Positions 27,561-37,401 of a stretch of DNA of 64,000 nucleotides are shown here, piece by piece; the first letter of the stretch is position 1, and every line of letters starts with the position of its first letter. The translations under genes were made by a program, and so were the position numbers. The notes beneath the pieces were generated by a model, which was given only the letters and a program-made list of their open reading frames with translations, made no database searches and was not told where the DNA came from. Origin of the DNA: Pelagihabitans sp947500445 (lineage in GTDB: Bacteria > Bacteroidota > Bacteroidia > Flavobacteriales > Flavobacteriaceae); NCBI RefSeq assembly GCF_050589625.1, contig NZ_JBNGOP010000010.1, positions 62,001 to 126,000 on the forward strand, given 5' to 3'.

Positions 27561-28148
27561 TCAGGAGCGATAGAAGTTCATTTCATCCATGTACCGCCAT
27601 ACCGGATCGGGGAGTAGCGGGCGGATATTTTTTCCGGCCTTATGATGGTTTCGGATAAAAGTGGAGGAGATTTCCATTATGGGAGCGGCCACCCGGTGTA
27701 TTTTGGGATGGTCCTTAAATTGATGTGTAATTTCCCCTTCGCCGATTCTGGGATATACATAAAGGTCGTACCGTTCGAGTATCAGCTCGTAGTTTTTCCA
27801 TTTGTGAAACCCCTTTAAATTGTCCTCGCCCATAATAAGACAGAACTGATGTTCCGGTCCTTTCTTTTCCTCCAAGTGTACTAGGGTGTTTATGGTATAA
27901 TTGGGTTGTGGAAGGTCGAATTCTATTTTAGAGGGACGCAGTTTTGGAAATTCCTTTGTCGCCTCGAAAACCATTTGATAACGGTGGTGGTTGTCCAGCA
28001 GGTTCTTTTTTACCTTGAAGGGACTTTGGGGCGTCACCACGAACCATACCTCGTCCAAATCCGAAAATTCGGCCATGTGGTTGGCAATGGCCATATGCCC
28101 GATATGGATAGGATTAAATGTACCGAAAAAAAGACCGACTCGTTTCAA
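27561..28148 (-). CDS. nadD: Nicotinate-nucleotide adenylyltransferase
   Basis: NadD adenylylates nicotinate mononucleotide in NAD biosynthesis. The nucleotidyltransferase motifs are GTFNPIHIGHMAIANH (HIGH box) and ISSTFIRNH (ISSTxIR). It has 195 residues, normal. The start codon is TTG at 28148, which overlaps the TGA stop of gmk (TTGA), so translation is coupled; no ATG is available near the conserved N-terminus. Confidence 0.95.
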   Translation of the reverse strand: MKRVGLFFGTFNPIHIGHMAIANHMAEFSDLDEVWFVVTPQSPFKVKKNLLDNHHRYQMVFEATKEFPKLRPSKIEFDLPQPNYTINTLVHLEEKKGPEHQFCLIMGEDNLKGFHKWKNYELILERYDLYVYPRIGEGEITHQFKDHPKIHRVAAPIMEISSTFIRNHHKAGKNIRPLLPDPVWRYMDEMNFYRS

Positions 28149-28750
28149 TTTTCTGCGGTGTTGGATGCCGGCTCAGGGCCGTCAACATAAGCTTTTACCA
28201 TGGCATGTGCCTCTTTGAGGGCTACTTCCAGGTCATAATTTTTAATGATCTTATCAAATTGCGGGGCGGTAGCAAGTTCCACCGACGCTTTTGCCACACG
28301 CATGTTTATTTTGTCCTCACTTTCCGTGCTGCGCTTTTTTAATCGTATTTTCAATTCGTCCACACTCGGGGGTTTTACGAATACCGCCAAGGTCTGTTCT
28401 GGAAATTTCTTTTTGATCCGAAGTCCGCCGACCACATCAATATCAAAAATGACATTTTTGCCTTCCGCCCATAACCGTTCGACCTCACTTTTTAAGGTGC
28501 CATAAAAATTATCCCGATATACTTCTTCCCATTCTAAAAAAGCATCGTTTTTAATGTGTTTTTTAAATTCGGGTACGCTCATAAAATAATAGTGTTGCCC
28601 ATCTTTTTCCTCACCTCGGGAGGGGCGTGAGGTGGCCGATACCGAAAACGCCAAGTTGAGGTCCGGTTGTTTGAGCAAGTGCCGTACAATAGTGGTCTTG
28701 CCACTTCCCGAGGGTGCTGAAAAAATAATCAATTTACCGCCTTTTGCCAC
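28145..28750 (-). CDS. gmk: Guanylate kinase
   Basis: Gmk phosphorylates GMP to GDP. The P-loop is SAPSGSGKTTIV, the GMP-binding region is SATSRPSRGEEKDGQHYYF, and the lid includes RLKKRSTESEDKI. It has 201 residues, the usual length. The start is GTG at 28750. It lies 51 bp after the YicC gene and overlaps nadD by four bases, forming a yicC-gmk-nadD operon. Confidence 0.96.
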   Translation of the reverse strand: MAKGGKLIIFSAPSGSGKTTIVRHLLKQPDLNLAFSVSATSRPSRGEEKDGQHYYFMSVPEFKKHIKNDAFLEWEEVYRDNFYGTLKSEVERLWAEGKNVIFDIDVVGGLRIKKKFPEQTLAVFVKPPSVDELKIRLKKRSTESEDKINMRVAKASVELATAPQFDKIIKNYDLEVALKEAHAMVKAYVDGPEPASNTAEN

Positions 28751-28801
28751 TATGGTCTTTTTTTTGGTTTACAGATTGCTTTGCCGTTAGGGCCGTGATC
28801 A

Positions 28802-29659
28802 TTACAGCACGTTCAACATTTGTTCCTTAATTTTTTCCAGTTCGTCCTTCATCTGAACGACCAATTGCTGCATGGGGGCATAGTTTGCCTTTGATCCTAT
28901 GGTATTGATTTCCCTACCGATTTCCTGGGTGATGAAAGCCAGTTTTTTTCCGTTCGAATCCGTGGAGCCCAAGGTGCTTGAAAAATAATCCAAATGGTTC
29001 TGTAGCCGAACTTTTTCTTCGGTAATATCGTACTTTTCCAAGTAATAGATCAATTCCTGTTCAAAACGGTTGGCGTCTACCTCCGCCTGTATGTCGGCGA
29101 CCGCTTTTTCCAAACGTTCCCGAACGTTCCCCAGTCGTTCGGGGTCCATTGCGGTAATCTCTTTTAAAAGAGCCTGTAGGTTTTGAAGGCGTTCCGAAAA
29201 ATCGGTCTCCAGTACCTTTCCTTCGGCGGAGCGAAAATCGTTTGTTTCCGTTAAGGCTACACGCAGCGCTTCTCGAATGCCCTTGTACTCTTCCGGGTCA
29301 ATGTCTTCCCGTTCGGTTTTCATGGCATCCGGCATGCGCAGGGCCATTTCGAGCAGGCGCAGTTCGTCCCCATCGGCAATGGTCCTCAGTTGTTGCATGT
29401 ATTTCCGAATGGCCACCTCGTTTACCTGTGCCCCGGTTTCTTCACCGGTAAGTTCGATATAAAGGTTGAAATCGATTTTTCCCCTGACGAGGTCGGTGGC
29501 TATGATCTTTCGAAGCTCCAATTCCTTTTCCCTGTAAGCAGGTGGCATTCTGGCGTTCAGATCCAGGTTTTTACTGTTGAGGGATTTCAGTTCAACGGTA
29601 ATTTTCTTGTTGGGCAATTGAACAACATGTTTCCCGAATCCGGTCATGGATTGAATCAT
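28802..29659 (-). CDS. YicC/YloC family endoribonuclease
   Basis: Start ATG 29659 (MIQSMTGFG, the conserved family opening) gives 285 residues. The N-terminal YicC domain and the C-terminal DUF1732 region (FITQEIGREINTIGSKA, MKDELEKIKEQMLNVL) are both recognisable. Members act as endoribonucleases in RNA turnover. Being directly upstream of gmk is a widely conserved arrangement in bacteria. Confidence 0.95.
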   Translation of the reverse strand: MIQSMTGFGKHVVQLPNKKITVELKSLNSKNLDLNARMPPAYREKELELRKIIATDLVRGKIDFNLYIELTGEETGAQVNEVAIRKYMQQLRTIADGDELRLLEMALRMPDAMKTEREDIDPEEYKGIREALRVALTETNDFRSAEGKVLETDFSERLQNLQALLKEITAMDPERLGNVRERLEKAVADIQAEVDANRFEQELIYYLEKYDITEEKVRLQNHLDYFSSTLGSTDSNGKKLAFITQEIGREINTIGSKANYAPMQQLVVQMKDELEKIKEQMLNVL

Positions 29660-29927
29660 AACTTTTTTTTTGGAATTGCGCAAAGGTAACCAATTTTGTA
29701 CGTACGGCTCCATGCAAAAAAGGGTGGTGGGCGCTTCGGGAGTAGTGTTACGGAATTGGCTTTCGTATGGCCCGGATACCCGTGAACGCCGGAAAGGAAT
29801 TCAATTCTTCAACGTGTTTCGGGTCCAGTGCTTTAAATTCGGGCAATGGTTTTGGCTCAAGTATCGTATCGATGTAAAAGCCGTTTTTGCAAATGGGCGC
29901 GATACAAGCCTCCAAGGGCCTCCATCC

Positions 29928-30740
29928 TTACAATTCCCTTACCCAAATATTGCGATAGCTTACGCGACTATTGTCCCCATGATCTTGCAGTAACAATGGG
30001 CCTTTCCCGTGCGCAGGATTTTTGGGCCATCCAATATACGGCGTCGTTCCCTTGATTTCTGTATGGTCCTGTACCAGAACGCCATTGTGCAAAACGGTAA
30101 GCGTCCCCGATTTTATTTTACCGCCCTCGGCATTAAATTCCGGGGCATGGTAAATGATATCATAGGTGTTCCATTCGCCCGAAGCTACCGACGCCATGGC
30201 GAGCGGTGGTGTTTGTTTGTAAATGGAGCCTACCTGGCCGTTAACATAGGTGTCATTATCATTATTGTCCAACACTTGAACTTCGTATAGGCCATTTAAA
30301 AATATACCGCTGTTTCCTCTGTTCTGTCCATCACGTTGCACATCGGCAGGGGATTTCCATTCGATATGCAGCTGTATGTCCCCAAAAACGCGTTCGGTCT
30401 GTATATTTCCCGTTTTGTCCGCCACCGTCATGCTGCCGTCATCGTTTAAATGCCATTTTGCGGCGGTGCTGTCCTTGGAATGTACCCATCCTTCCAAACT
30501 GCTGCCGTCAAAGAGCACCGTGGCGTCTTTTGGCGCCTTTCCGTTCAATGCCGGTCCCGTAACGGGTACTTTCGGTTCGTAATATTCGGTGCCTTCCGGT
30601 TCGGTAGGTTCCTCACCAGCGTATTCATCGTGTACGATAACTTCCGTTTTTTCGGTAGTTGGGTTAGTGGGTGGCGTTTCCTTATGTTGGCACGAAACTA
30701 CGGTAAAGGAAAGCAATGTTACAAGGTGTAGATATTTCAT
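29928..30740 (-). CDS. DUF1080 (3-keto-disaccharide hydrolase-type) lipoprotein
   Basis: 270 residues. A lipoprotein signal (FTVVSC) and a Pro/Glu/Thr-rich linker precede a DUF1080 jelly-roll (LFDGSSLEGWVHSKD ... GDIQLHIEWKSP ... NSGIFLNGLYEVQVLDN ... ILLQDHGDNSRVSYRNIWVREL-type end). This family includes enzymes that hydrolyse or hydrate 3-keto-glycosides. It is last in a minus-strand set of three (isomerase at 31566, DUF1080 at 30773, this one). Envelope location places the activity outside the cytosol. Confidence 0.87.
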   Translation of the reverse strand: MKYLHLVTLLSFTVVSCQHKETPPTNPTTEKTEVIVHDEYAGEEPTEPEGTEYYEPKVPVTGPALNGKAPKDATVLFDGSSLEGWVHSKDSTAAKWHLNDDGSMTVADKTGNIQTERVFGDIQLHIEWKSPADVQRDGQNRGNSGIFLNGLYEVQVLDNNDNDTYVNGQVGSIYKQTPPLAMASVASGEWNTYDIIYHAPEFNAEGGKIKSGTLTVLHNGVLVQDHTEIKGTTPYIGWPKNPAHGKGPLLLQDHGDNSRVSYRNIWVREL

Positions 30741-30772
30741 AAAGGAGGTTAAGGTAAGCGAAGGTTAGGTGT

Positions 30773-31531
30773 TTAAAGTTCTTTTATTTTGATGTTTCGG
30801 AAAGCGACCTTGTCCCCATGGTCCTGCAGCCCGATACTTCCGGTAGTGTACTTTCCAAAGTGCTCCCAATCGGCAAATTTCGAACCGGATACCAAAGCGT
30901 TCCATGCGTCATTGTTAACGGGAAATGTAACGATTTTTTCGCCATTGAGTACAACACTACCCTGTTGCGTTTTGTGATCGATGGAAACGATACAGGTGTT
31001 CCATTCCCCCACTGCTTTGGTAACGTCCTTGGACGGTGCGATCATATCATACAGGGCACCGGCCTGATGCGTTGTCCCATTTTTCCCGTCGGGGTGGCCC
31101 GCATTGTCCAATACCTGTATTTCCGGGCCGCTTTCATAAGGTTGTTTTAATGATGGTTTTTCCATCACTCCCCAAAAAATACCACTATTCCCGGCTTCCG
31201 ATATCTTCCATTCCAAAGAAAGCTCAAAATCGGTATATCGTTTTTCGGTAATAAGATTATACGTGGCTCCTTCTTCCCGGTTTTCCGGAGGATAAAACAC
31301 CATGGCACCGTCTTCCAACTTCCAATGGTCCGGTACGTTTTCGCCGCCATATGCTTTCCATCCATCAAAAGAGCTACCATCGAACAATACGGTCCATTCT
31401 TGGTCGGTATCGGTACTGGCGACCTCTTGGGCCTCGGTTTCCGGCGCACTGGAAACGGCCTCTTTTTTTTGCTCCTTGCAGCTAACAAAAAGCAACATAA
31501 TACTACAGGCAATCGAGAAAATAGTTTTCAT
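30773..31531 (-). CDS. DUF1080 (3-keto-disaccharide hydrolase-type) lipoprotein, second copy
   Basis: 252 residues with lipobox MLLFVSC. The DUF1080 domain spans about residues 45-250 (VLFDGSSFDGWKAYGG, DFELSLEWKISEAGNSGIFWGV, EIQVLDNAGHPDGKNGTTHQ, IGLQDHGDKVAFRNIKIKEL). It resembles the neighbouring copy in architecture but is clearly divergent, which suggests different substrates or steps (lyase versus hydratase). It is 32 bp from the next gene and 34 bp from the isomerase gene, so the three form one operon. Confidence 0.88.
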   Translation of the reverse strand: MKTIFSIACSIMLLFVSCKEQKKEAVSSAPETEAQEVASTDTDQEWTVLFDGSSFDGWKAYGGENVPDHWKLEDGAMVFYPPENREEGATYNLITEKRYTDFELSLEWKISEAGNSGIFWGVMEKPSLKQPYESGPEIQVLDNAGHPDGKNGTTHQAGALYDMIAPSKDVTKAVGEWNTCIVSIDHKTQQGSVVLNGEKIVTFPVNNDAWNALVSGSKFADWEHFGKYTTGSIGLQDHGDKVAFRNIKIKEL

Positions 31532-31565
31532 TGTACGGTTTTTAACGAGGGGATATGCAATGGTA

Positions 31566-32618
31566 TCAAGTACCTAAAATTCTTCGTAATTCGTCCTTGT
31601 CGATTTCGGCTCCGGCAAAATCGTCAAAGGTTTTTTCGGTGGCCTCGATGATGTGGTCCTGTATAAAGATGGCCCCTTCCCGTGCCCCCTGCTCCGGACT
31701 TTTTATACAACATTCCCATTCCATTACGGCCCAAACGTCGCAGCCATATTGGGTAAGCTTTGAGAAAATGGTCTTGAAATCGATTTGACCGTCCCCCAGC
31801 GAGCGGTATCTCCCTGCACGATCGCCCCAATCGTTATAGCCCCCGAAGGCACCTTTCTTCCCTGTTGGGTTGAATTCGGAATCCTTTACGTGAAACGATC
31901 TGATAAACTCATGGTAATGATCGATGTACTCGATGTAGTCCAGTTGCTGTAATACAAAATGGCTGGGATCGTATAGAATGTTGACTCTTTTGTGGTTTCC
32001 GGTCGCTTTCAGGAACCGTTCAAAGGTATCTCCGTCATGTAGGTCTTCCCCGGGATGTATTTCGTAACAAACGTCTACTCCTTCCTCGTCAAAATGATTC
32101 AGTATCGGCATCCAACGCTTGGCCAGTTCCTCAAACCCCATTTCTACAAGGCCTGCGGGGCGCTGCGGCCAGGGGTGCCAAGTGTGCCATAGCAATGCTC
32201 CGGAAAAGGTCGCATGGGCCTTAATGCCCAAACGTCTACTGGCGGTAGCGGCTTTTTTTACCACATCTACCGCCCATTCGGTCCGTGCCTTTGGGTTGTT
32301 CTTTACCGCATCGGGCGCAAAGTTGTCGAACATGAGGTCGTATGCGGGATGTACCGCCACCAATTGCCCTTGAAGGTGGGTAGAGAGCTCGGTAATCTCC
32401 AAACCATAGGAATTAACCTTTCCCTTGAGCTCGTCACAATAGGTCTGGCTCTCGGCCGCCTTGTCCAGATCGATAAGGAAATGCTCCCATGTAGGGATCT
32501 GAATCCCTTTATATCCCAAGTCGGCGGCCCATTTGCACATACCGTCCAAACTGTTGAAAGGTGCTTTGTTGTCTACGAATTGTGCCAAAAATACGGCAGG
32601 TCCTTTAATTGTCTTCAT
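31566..32618 (-). CDS. TIM-barrel sugar phosphate isomerase/epimerase-like protein
   Basis: 350 residues, no signal peptide, hence cytosolic. The xylose-isomerase-like TIM barrel shows the usual metal ligands at strand ends: VCYEIHPGED (Glu), ILYDPSHF (Asp), SFHVKDSE (His), VMEWEC (Glu). It heads a minus-strand operon with two DUF1080 genes and is divergent from a GMC oxidoreductase gene across a 153-bp gap. Proteins of this type act on keto sugars in 3-keto-glycoside metabolism; the exact reaction here is inferred. Confidence 0.88.
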   Translation of the reverse strand: MKTIKGPAVFLAQFVDNKAPFNSLDGMCKWAADLGYKGIQIPTWEHFLIDLDKAAESQTYCDELKGKVNSYGLEITELSTHLQGQLVAVHPAYDLMFDNFAPDAVKNNPKARTEWAVDVVKKAATASRRLGIKAHATFSGALLWHTWHPWPQRPAGLVEMGFEELAKRWMPILNHFDEEGVDVCYEIHPGEDLHDGDTFERFLKATGNHKRVNILYDPSHFVLQQLDYIEYIDHYHEFIRSFHVKDSEFNPTGKKGAFGGYNDWGDRAGRYRSLGDGQIDFKTIFSKLTQYGCDVWAVMEWECCIKSPEQGAREGAIFIQDHIIEATEKTFDDFAGAEIDKDELRRILGT

Positions 32619-32771
32619 ATCGTATTACGTCTATTATTTCGTATAAATTTTCGCTTCAAAGGAGGTATTAAGAATAAACGTTATATTTAAATTCTTAAAA
32701 GTTTCCGACCACTAGTAAGGTAAGGAAGGTCATAAATATAGGAAAACCGTCAGAATTAATACAAGAAATAT

Positions 32772-34475
32772 ATGAATCAGGAAGTGGAATACGATGCGAT
32801 TGTCGTTGGAACGGGAATCAGTGGTGGTTGGGCCGCCAAAGAGCTTACCGAAAAAGGGTTGAAGACCTTGGTACTGGAAAGGGGTCGTATGGTAACGCAC
32901 CTGGAGGATTACCCCACCATGCACGATGATCCTTGGGATTATGCCCTTAAAGGGGACCTTTCCGAAGCGGACAAGAAAAAGTATCATAAACAGCATCGCG
33001 TCGGATGGGCACCCCAGGAAGATGTGAAACATTTTTTTGTCAATGACCTGGAACATCCTTATGTGGAGATCAAACGCTTCGATTGGATCAGGGGCTATCA
33101 GGTGGGCGGTCGTTCGCTTACCTGGGGCCGGCAGAGCTACCGCTGGAGCGATATTGATTTTGAGGCCAATGGCAAAGATGGGCATGGTGTGGATTGGCCG
33201 GTACGGTATCATGATATTGCGCCTTGGTACGATAAAGTAGAAGAGTATATTGGTGTGAGCGGACAAAATTTAGGACTCAAACAATTGCCGGATGGTAAGT
33301 TTCAACCGCCTATGGAATTGAACTGTGCCGAATTGGAATTTCAGGAATCCCTTTCGGAAAAGTATGACGATGGTCGTTTACTTACCATAGGGAGGGTGGC
33401 CCATATTACCGATCCCGATGCCGATATTGAAGGTAGGGGCGTGTGCCAACACCGAAACCGTTGTTGGCGGGGATGCCCGTTCGGAGGCTATTTTTCAAGC
33501 AATTCCTCCACCTTGCCCGCTGCCGAACGCACTGGAAATATGACCCTCCGGGCCAATAGTATCGTTTACGAGGTAATGTACGACGATACCACTAAAAAGG
33601 CTACGGGTGTAAAGGTAATCGACGCGGAGACCAATGAAAAGTTGGAATTTAAGGCAAAGGTGATTTTCCTTTGTGCTTCCGCCATGGCCTCGGTCGGCAT
33701 TTTGTTGCAGTCCAAATCGGAACGTTTTCCGAATGGTCTAGGGAACGATTCCGATGCTTTGGGGCGTAACATTATGGACCACCATTACAAACTGGGCGCT
33801 TCCGCAAAAATAAGCGGCCACATGAACAAATACTATAAGGGCCGAAGGGCCAACGGATTCTATATACCGCGTTTTGTCAATTTGGACGAAAATACCAAGC
33901 GCGAGGGCTATCTCCGTGGTTTTGGATATCAGGGCCGTGCCAGTAGGGAGGATTGGTCGGCCGCAGTAGCGGAATTAGGGTATGGCGCCGAACTTAAGAA
34001 AAAAGTGCTCGAACCCGGCGCATGGGAAATTGGCGTTACCGGTTTTGGCGAATTTTTACCTTACGATAGCAACAGGGTAACCCTAAGTGAAACCGAAAAG
34101 GATAAGTGGGGACTACCACAATTGGCATTCGACGTGGAGTTTAAGGAAAACGAATATCGTATGCGCGAGGATATCAAAAAAGAAATCATGGAAATGTTCA
34201 AAAAGGCAGGTTTTAATGATGTAAAACCGTACGAGGAAGAAACCGGTCCGGGGCTTGGGATCCACGAGATGGGCGGGGCCCGAATGGGACATGATGCCAA
34301 AACGTCCATTTTGAACAAGCACAATCAGGTACATTTGGTGCCCAACGTATATGTCACCGATGGGGCTTTTATGAGCTCTTCGGGTTGCGTGAACCCTTCG
34401 TTGACCTATATGGCCTTTACGGCGAGGGCCGCAAACCATGCCGCGGAAGAATTTAAGGCAGGAAAGTTTTCTTGA
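32772..34475 (+). CDS. GMC family FAD-dependent oxidoreductase (glycoside 3-dehydrogenase-like)
   Basis: 567 residues. The FAD-binding Rossmann motif is VVGTGISGG (residues 12-19) and the C-terminal GMC signature is HEMGGARMG ... CVNPSLTYMAFTARAA with the catalytic His/Asn region. Cysteines at 225, 231 and 235 (C-x5-C-x3-C, in CQHRNRCWRGC) match the pattern that holds a [3Fe-4S] cluster in FAD glucose and glucoside-3-dehydrogenase subunits. It has no signal peptide; such subunits ride on a Tat-exported small subunit. None is next to this gene, but one follows its paralog at 40354. Confidence 0.9.
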   Translation: MNQEVEYDAIVVGTGISGGWAAKELTEKGLKTLVLERGRMVTHLEDYPTMHDDPWDYALKGDLSEADKKKYHKQHRVGWAPQEDVKHFFVNDLEHPYVEIKRFDWIRGYQVGGRSLTWGRQSYRWSDIDFEANGKDGHGVDWPVRYHDIAPWYDKVEEYIGVSGQNLGLKQLPDGKFQPPMELNCAELEFQESLSEKYDDGRLLTIGRVAHITDPDADIEGRGVCQHRNRCWRGCPFGGYFSSNSSTLPAAERTGNMTLRANSIVYEVMYDDTTKKATGVKVIDAETNEKLEFKAKVIFLCASAMASVGILLQSKSERFPNGLGNDSDALGRNIMDHHYKLGASAKISGHMNKYYKGRRANGFYIPRFVNLDENTKREGYLRGFGYQGRASREDWSAAVAELGYGAELKKKVLEPGAWEIGVTGFGEFLPYDSNRVTLSETEKDKWGLPQLAFDVEFKENEYRMREDIKKEIMEMFKKAGFNDVKPYEEETGPGLGIHEMGGARMGHDAKTSILNKHNQVHLVPNVYVTDGAFMSSSGCVNPSLTYMAFTARAANHAAEEFKAGKFS

Positions 34476-34514
34476 TTTTCTGTATTATTGTCTTACCGAA
34501 AACACTGACCTAAA

Positions 34515-34973
34515 ATGGAAAACGCATCAGCAAGAAATATGTGGGGCGATTATCTGGACAAACATCTGGAACACGCTTTTGAAGACGCCCCTACAACGGT
34601 TCATTTCTGTAATAATGAAATGGATGCCAATGAATGTGCCGCTCTGGTCAAAAAAGGCATCAAACGAGCTACCTCACCAAGTTTGTTAGGGCTTCAATAC
34701 CGAAAGGAGCCCCTTCCTAAAATTGGCGATTTTATGGTGGTGACCGATTGGGAGGGTACCGCGCAGTGTATCGTACGGACGACAAAGGTGAGCTTGCGTC
34801 CCTTTTTTAGTATCGACGAGGCCTATGCCCGACAGGAAGGAGAAGGAGATCAAAGCTTGGCATATTGGAAACGTACCCACTGGGAATATTACAATAAAGA
34901 ATTGGAACCCTTCGGCAGGGTACCTCGGGAAAGCATGATTATCGTGTGCCAGGAGTTCGAAAAGGTCTTCTAA
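34515..34973 (+). CDS. ASCH domain protein
   Basis: 152 residues. The ASCH fold is recognisable by the KKGIKRATSPSLLG segment near residue 45, FMVVTDWEGTAQCIVRTTKV and a C-terminal RESMIIVCQEFEKVF strand. ASCH proteins bind RNA or hydrolyse modified nucleosides; this one cannot be assigned further. It lies 39 bp after the GMC gene on the same strand and may share its transcript. A strong terminator follows. Confidence 0.88.
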   Translation: MENASARNMWGDYLDKHLEHAFEDAPTTVHFCNNEMDANECAALVKKGIKRATSPSLLGLQYRKEPLPKIGDFMVVTDWEGTAQCIVRTTKVSLRPFFSIDEAYARQEGEGDQSLAYWKRTHWEYYNKELEPFGRVPRESMIIVCQEFEKVF

Positions 34974-35028
34974 AGGTACATTACGTTCCGGATTCCGGAA
35001 CATAAAAAGGGTACACAATAAATACTAA

Positions 35029-35062
35029 ATGCCCCGGACGGTAACGTTCGGGGCATTTTTTG
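35029..35062 (+). terminator. Intrinsic terminator after the ASCH gene
   Basis: ATGCCCCGGACG, GTAA loop, CGTTCGGGGCAT (one G-U pair) followed by a T-run. It ends the plus-strand GMC-ASCH transcript. Confidence 0.85.
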
Positions 35063-35123
35063 TATCCGTACATTTATGTCAAAACAACAACGGAACTAGC
35101 TTAAAATAGTATGCGTATTGCCG

Positions 35124-36263
35124 TTACTTTTCAAGATTGACCCAAGTGTTCCCATTTTTATGGGATGCAACGGTGGCCTCTATGAAATTCATTCCGCGCA
35201 CTCCGTCGACCATGGTCGGGAACTCAGCGTCGTCATACTTTTTTCCGCGGATGGCCTTGGCCGCCCCGAGATATATATTGGCCATAGAATCGAAAATACC
35301 TTCGGGATGTCCGGGAGGTAACTTTGTACCATTAAGGGATAGTTTGCTGTTGTAGGCATGCCCCGGTTTGTAAACCTGTGTGGGTTTGGTATCGCTCAAA
35401 ACATAAAGGAAATTCGGATTTTCCTGTTCCCATTTAAATGCCGCTTTTTCTCCATAAATGGAAATGGCGAGGCCATTTTCTTCGCCTGTTGCCACCTGAC
35501 TGCTGCGGATGACCCCCTTTACAGTATCGCTCATACGGATCAATACCGTTCCGTCGATATCCATTTTATTGTCTTTGTAGAGGTAGTTGAAATCACTGAG
35601 AATGGACTTCACCTTCATGCCGGTGGTATACTCTACCATATTGAAAGCGTGCACCCCAATATCACCGATACAAGAACTGATACCGGCTTTTTTGGGATCT
35701 AACCGCCACACCGAAGAACGTTTTTTCTTGTCGTGGATGATGGTGTTGATCCACCCTTGGTAGTATACCGCGTCAATTTTATGAATTTTTCCCAACGCAC
35801 CTTTTTTGATCATTTCCCGCATTTGGCGAACCATAGGGTAGCCGGTATAGGTGTGGGTAAGGGCAAAAACGGTACCGGCCTTTTTGTGGGCTTTTTGCAA
35901 TATCTTGGCCTCGTCCAAAGTAGTGGTCATCGGTTTTTCGCAAATCACATGAAAACCGTTTTCCAATAGTTTAAGGGCCATTGGAAAATGTAAAAAGTTC
36001 GGTGTTAGAACGGAAAATACCTGTATGCGCTTATTTTCCGGCAGCTTCAGCTCTTCTGCTACCATGGTATCAAAATCTTCATATATCCGATCTGTTGGAA
36101 CATCGATCTCTTTTGCAAAGGCCATGTTGGCCTTAAAGTCCGGGTTGAATACGGCCCCAACGATTTCATAGTTGTCGTTTATCTGCGAAGCGACACGGTG
36201 CAATACCCCGATAAGGGAATCGCCTCCGCCCCCCAAAACTCCTAGTCTGATTTTTTTTGGCAT
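35124..36263 (-). CDS. Gfo/Idh/MocA family NAD(P)-dependent oxidoreductase
   Basis: 379 residues, cytosolic. The N-terminal Rossmann domain has GVLGGGGDSLIG and the family motif CEKPM (EKP lysine). The C-terminal alpha-beta substrate domain includes GDIGVHAFNMVEYTTG with the catalytic His. Such enzymes oxidise or reduce sugars at C3 in glycoside and inositol metabolism. It lies between the two GMC genes, and a reducing role on 3-keto sugars fits the neighbourhood. Confidence 0.9.
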   Translation of the reverse strand: MPKKIRLGVLGGGGDSLIGVLHRVASQINDNYEIVGAVFNPDFKANMAFAKEIDVPTDRIYEDFDTMVAEELKLPENKRIQVFSVLTPNFLHFPMALKLLENGFHVICEKPMTTTLDEAKILQKAHKKAGTVFALTHTYTGYPMVRQMREMIKKGALGKIHKIDAVYYQGWINTIIHDKKKRSSVWRLDPKKAGISSCIGDIGVHAFNMVEYTTGMKVKSILSDFNYLYKDNKMDIDGTVLIRMSDTVKGVIRSSQVATGEENGLAISIYGEKAAFKWEQENPNFLYVLSDTKPTQVYKPGHAYNSKLSLNGTKLPPGHPEGIFDSMANIYLGAAKAIRGKKYDDAEFPTMVDGVRGMNFIEATVASHKNGNTWVNLEK

Positions 36264-36889
36264 TTGAATCTAAAATTTAAATTAACGTTGTTTATTTTTC
36301 AAGTGTGCTACGTTTCTTCATAACGCTCCTTTTTCAAAACAAAGGCAACGGACCGGAACGTACGCTTACGCCTTGGTGTTTTGCTTATTCCATTAGGTGA
36401 TATATGCAAGCTTTCACAATTTATAAAAAAACTCGCTGTCAAAGGCAATCTTTTCATTTTTGGACAAAAGAGTGCTTAAATGAGTAAAGTGTCACGGACT
36501 TTTTGGTTTTAGCGAAAACTATGGGATGCCTATCCTCGACCAAGGTGTTTTGCAACGAAGACGGCGAAAGAAAGTTATACCCAACTGTTGTATTAAAGTG
36601 AGCCCGACCATAAATGGCTATTTTTTAAGATAAAGAGCGGATTTACAAGGTTCATACTATCATAAAGACCATTTTTAACGTAGAACTCACCTTAGCATTG
36701 AACATACCGATCGAACGATAACCACTTGGGCACTATTTCATTGGCCCTGTCCGTCACGTTTGCCCGGGGAAAAAGGCACCCTTATGAATACAGCCCTGCG
36801 CGGCCGGTCGAACTTCCAGAAATCGAAAATCCGAAGTATACTACGATAACAGGGGTTTGTTACTATTCGCAATCCGCTTCCTACCCAAC
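36264..36889. other. Non-coding 626-bp region
   Basis: No credible gene on either strand, no tRNA-like structure and no member of the repeat families. The sequence looks like decayed DNA; I see nothing that identifies it. Confidence 0.4.
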
Positions 36890-37333
36890 TCACCGTTTGT
36901 AAAAGATATAGTCCAACGGTAAGGGTTCTTTGCCAGCCGTTCTAAAATCAATGGCCATCTGTCCCCGGTGATGGGTAGAATGGTTGATGATATGGAAAAG
37001 AATGTCCTGTAGGGTATTGGTGAAAAGTCGCCCTTCGGAATCCTCGTAATCGATACGTATTTCAAAATCGTCGGCATGGGTGGTGATGTCGAAAGAAGTT
37101 CGCTGGTTTTCGTAGTGGATGTCGGCCCATCCACTGACCGGGTGTACTTGAAACACCGAAAATTCGGAGGGTTTGCCCATTGCCCGGGCGTTCCAAATAT
37201 GATGGGCATTCAAAATATGACTAAATCGCATGGCAAGCTGCTCCGGAACCTGTTCCATTTCTTGGCAGGTAGTGATCAGTTTTTTATTGCTTTGAAAGTT
37301 ATAGTCGAACAATTGATTAAAAAAAGCTTTCAC
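36890..37333 (-). CDS. DinB/DUF664-like putative metal-dependent hydrolase
   Basis: 147 residues, four-helix-bundle pattern. Metal-ligand histidines are visible in the LNAHHIWN helix and in the HSTHHRGQ motif typical of DinB-like proteins. The start is GTG at 37333 (MKAFFNQLFDYNFQSN). It is cytosolic. DinB-like proteins often act in thiol-dependent detoxification. The sugar-metabolism neighbours give no hint of a shared role. Confidence 0.88.
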   Translation of the reverse strand: MKAFFNQLFDYNFQSNKKLITTCQEMEQVPEQLAMRFSHILNAHHIWNARAMGKPSEFSVFQVHPVSGWADIHYENQRTSFDITTHADDFEIRIDYEDSEGRLFTNTLQDILFHIINHSTHHRGQMAIDFRTAGKEPLPLDYIFYKR

Positions 37334-37375
37334 GATAAATAAGGTGATTAAGGTTTTGGGGAAACGTTATACCAT

Positions 37376-37401
37376 ATACCATTTCAAAGTTTAAATGGTA
37401 C
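37376..37401. repeat. 26-bp hairpin of the ATACCATTT repeat family
   Basis: ATACCATTT, 8-nt loop, AAATGGTAC. It abuts the stop codon of the minus-strand isomerase gene (TAG, bases 37401-37403). A further half copy, ATACC, lies just to its left at 37369. Confidence 0.65.
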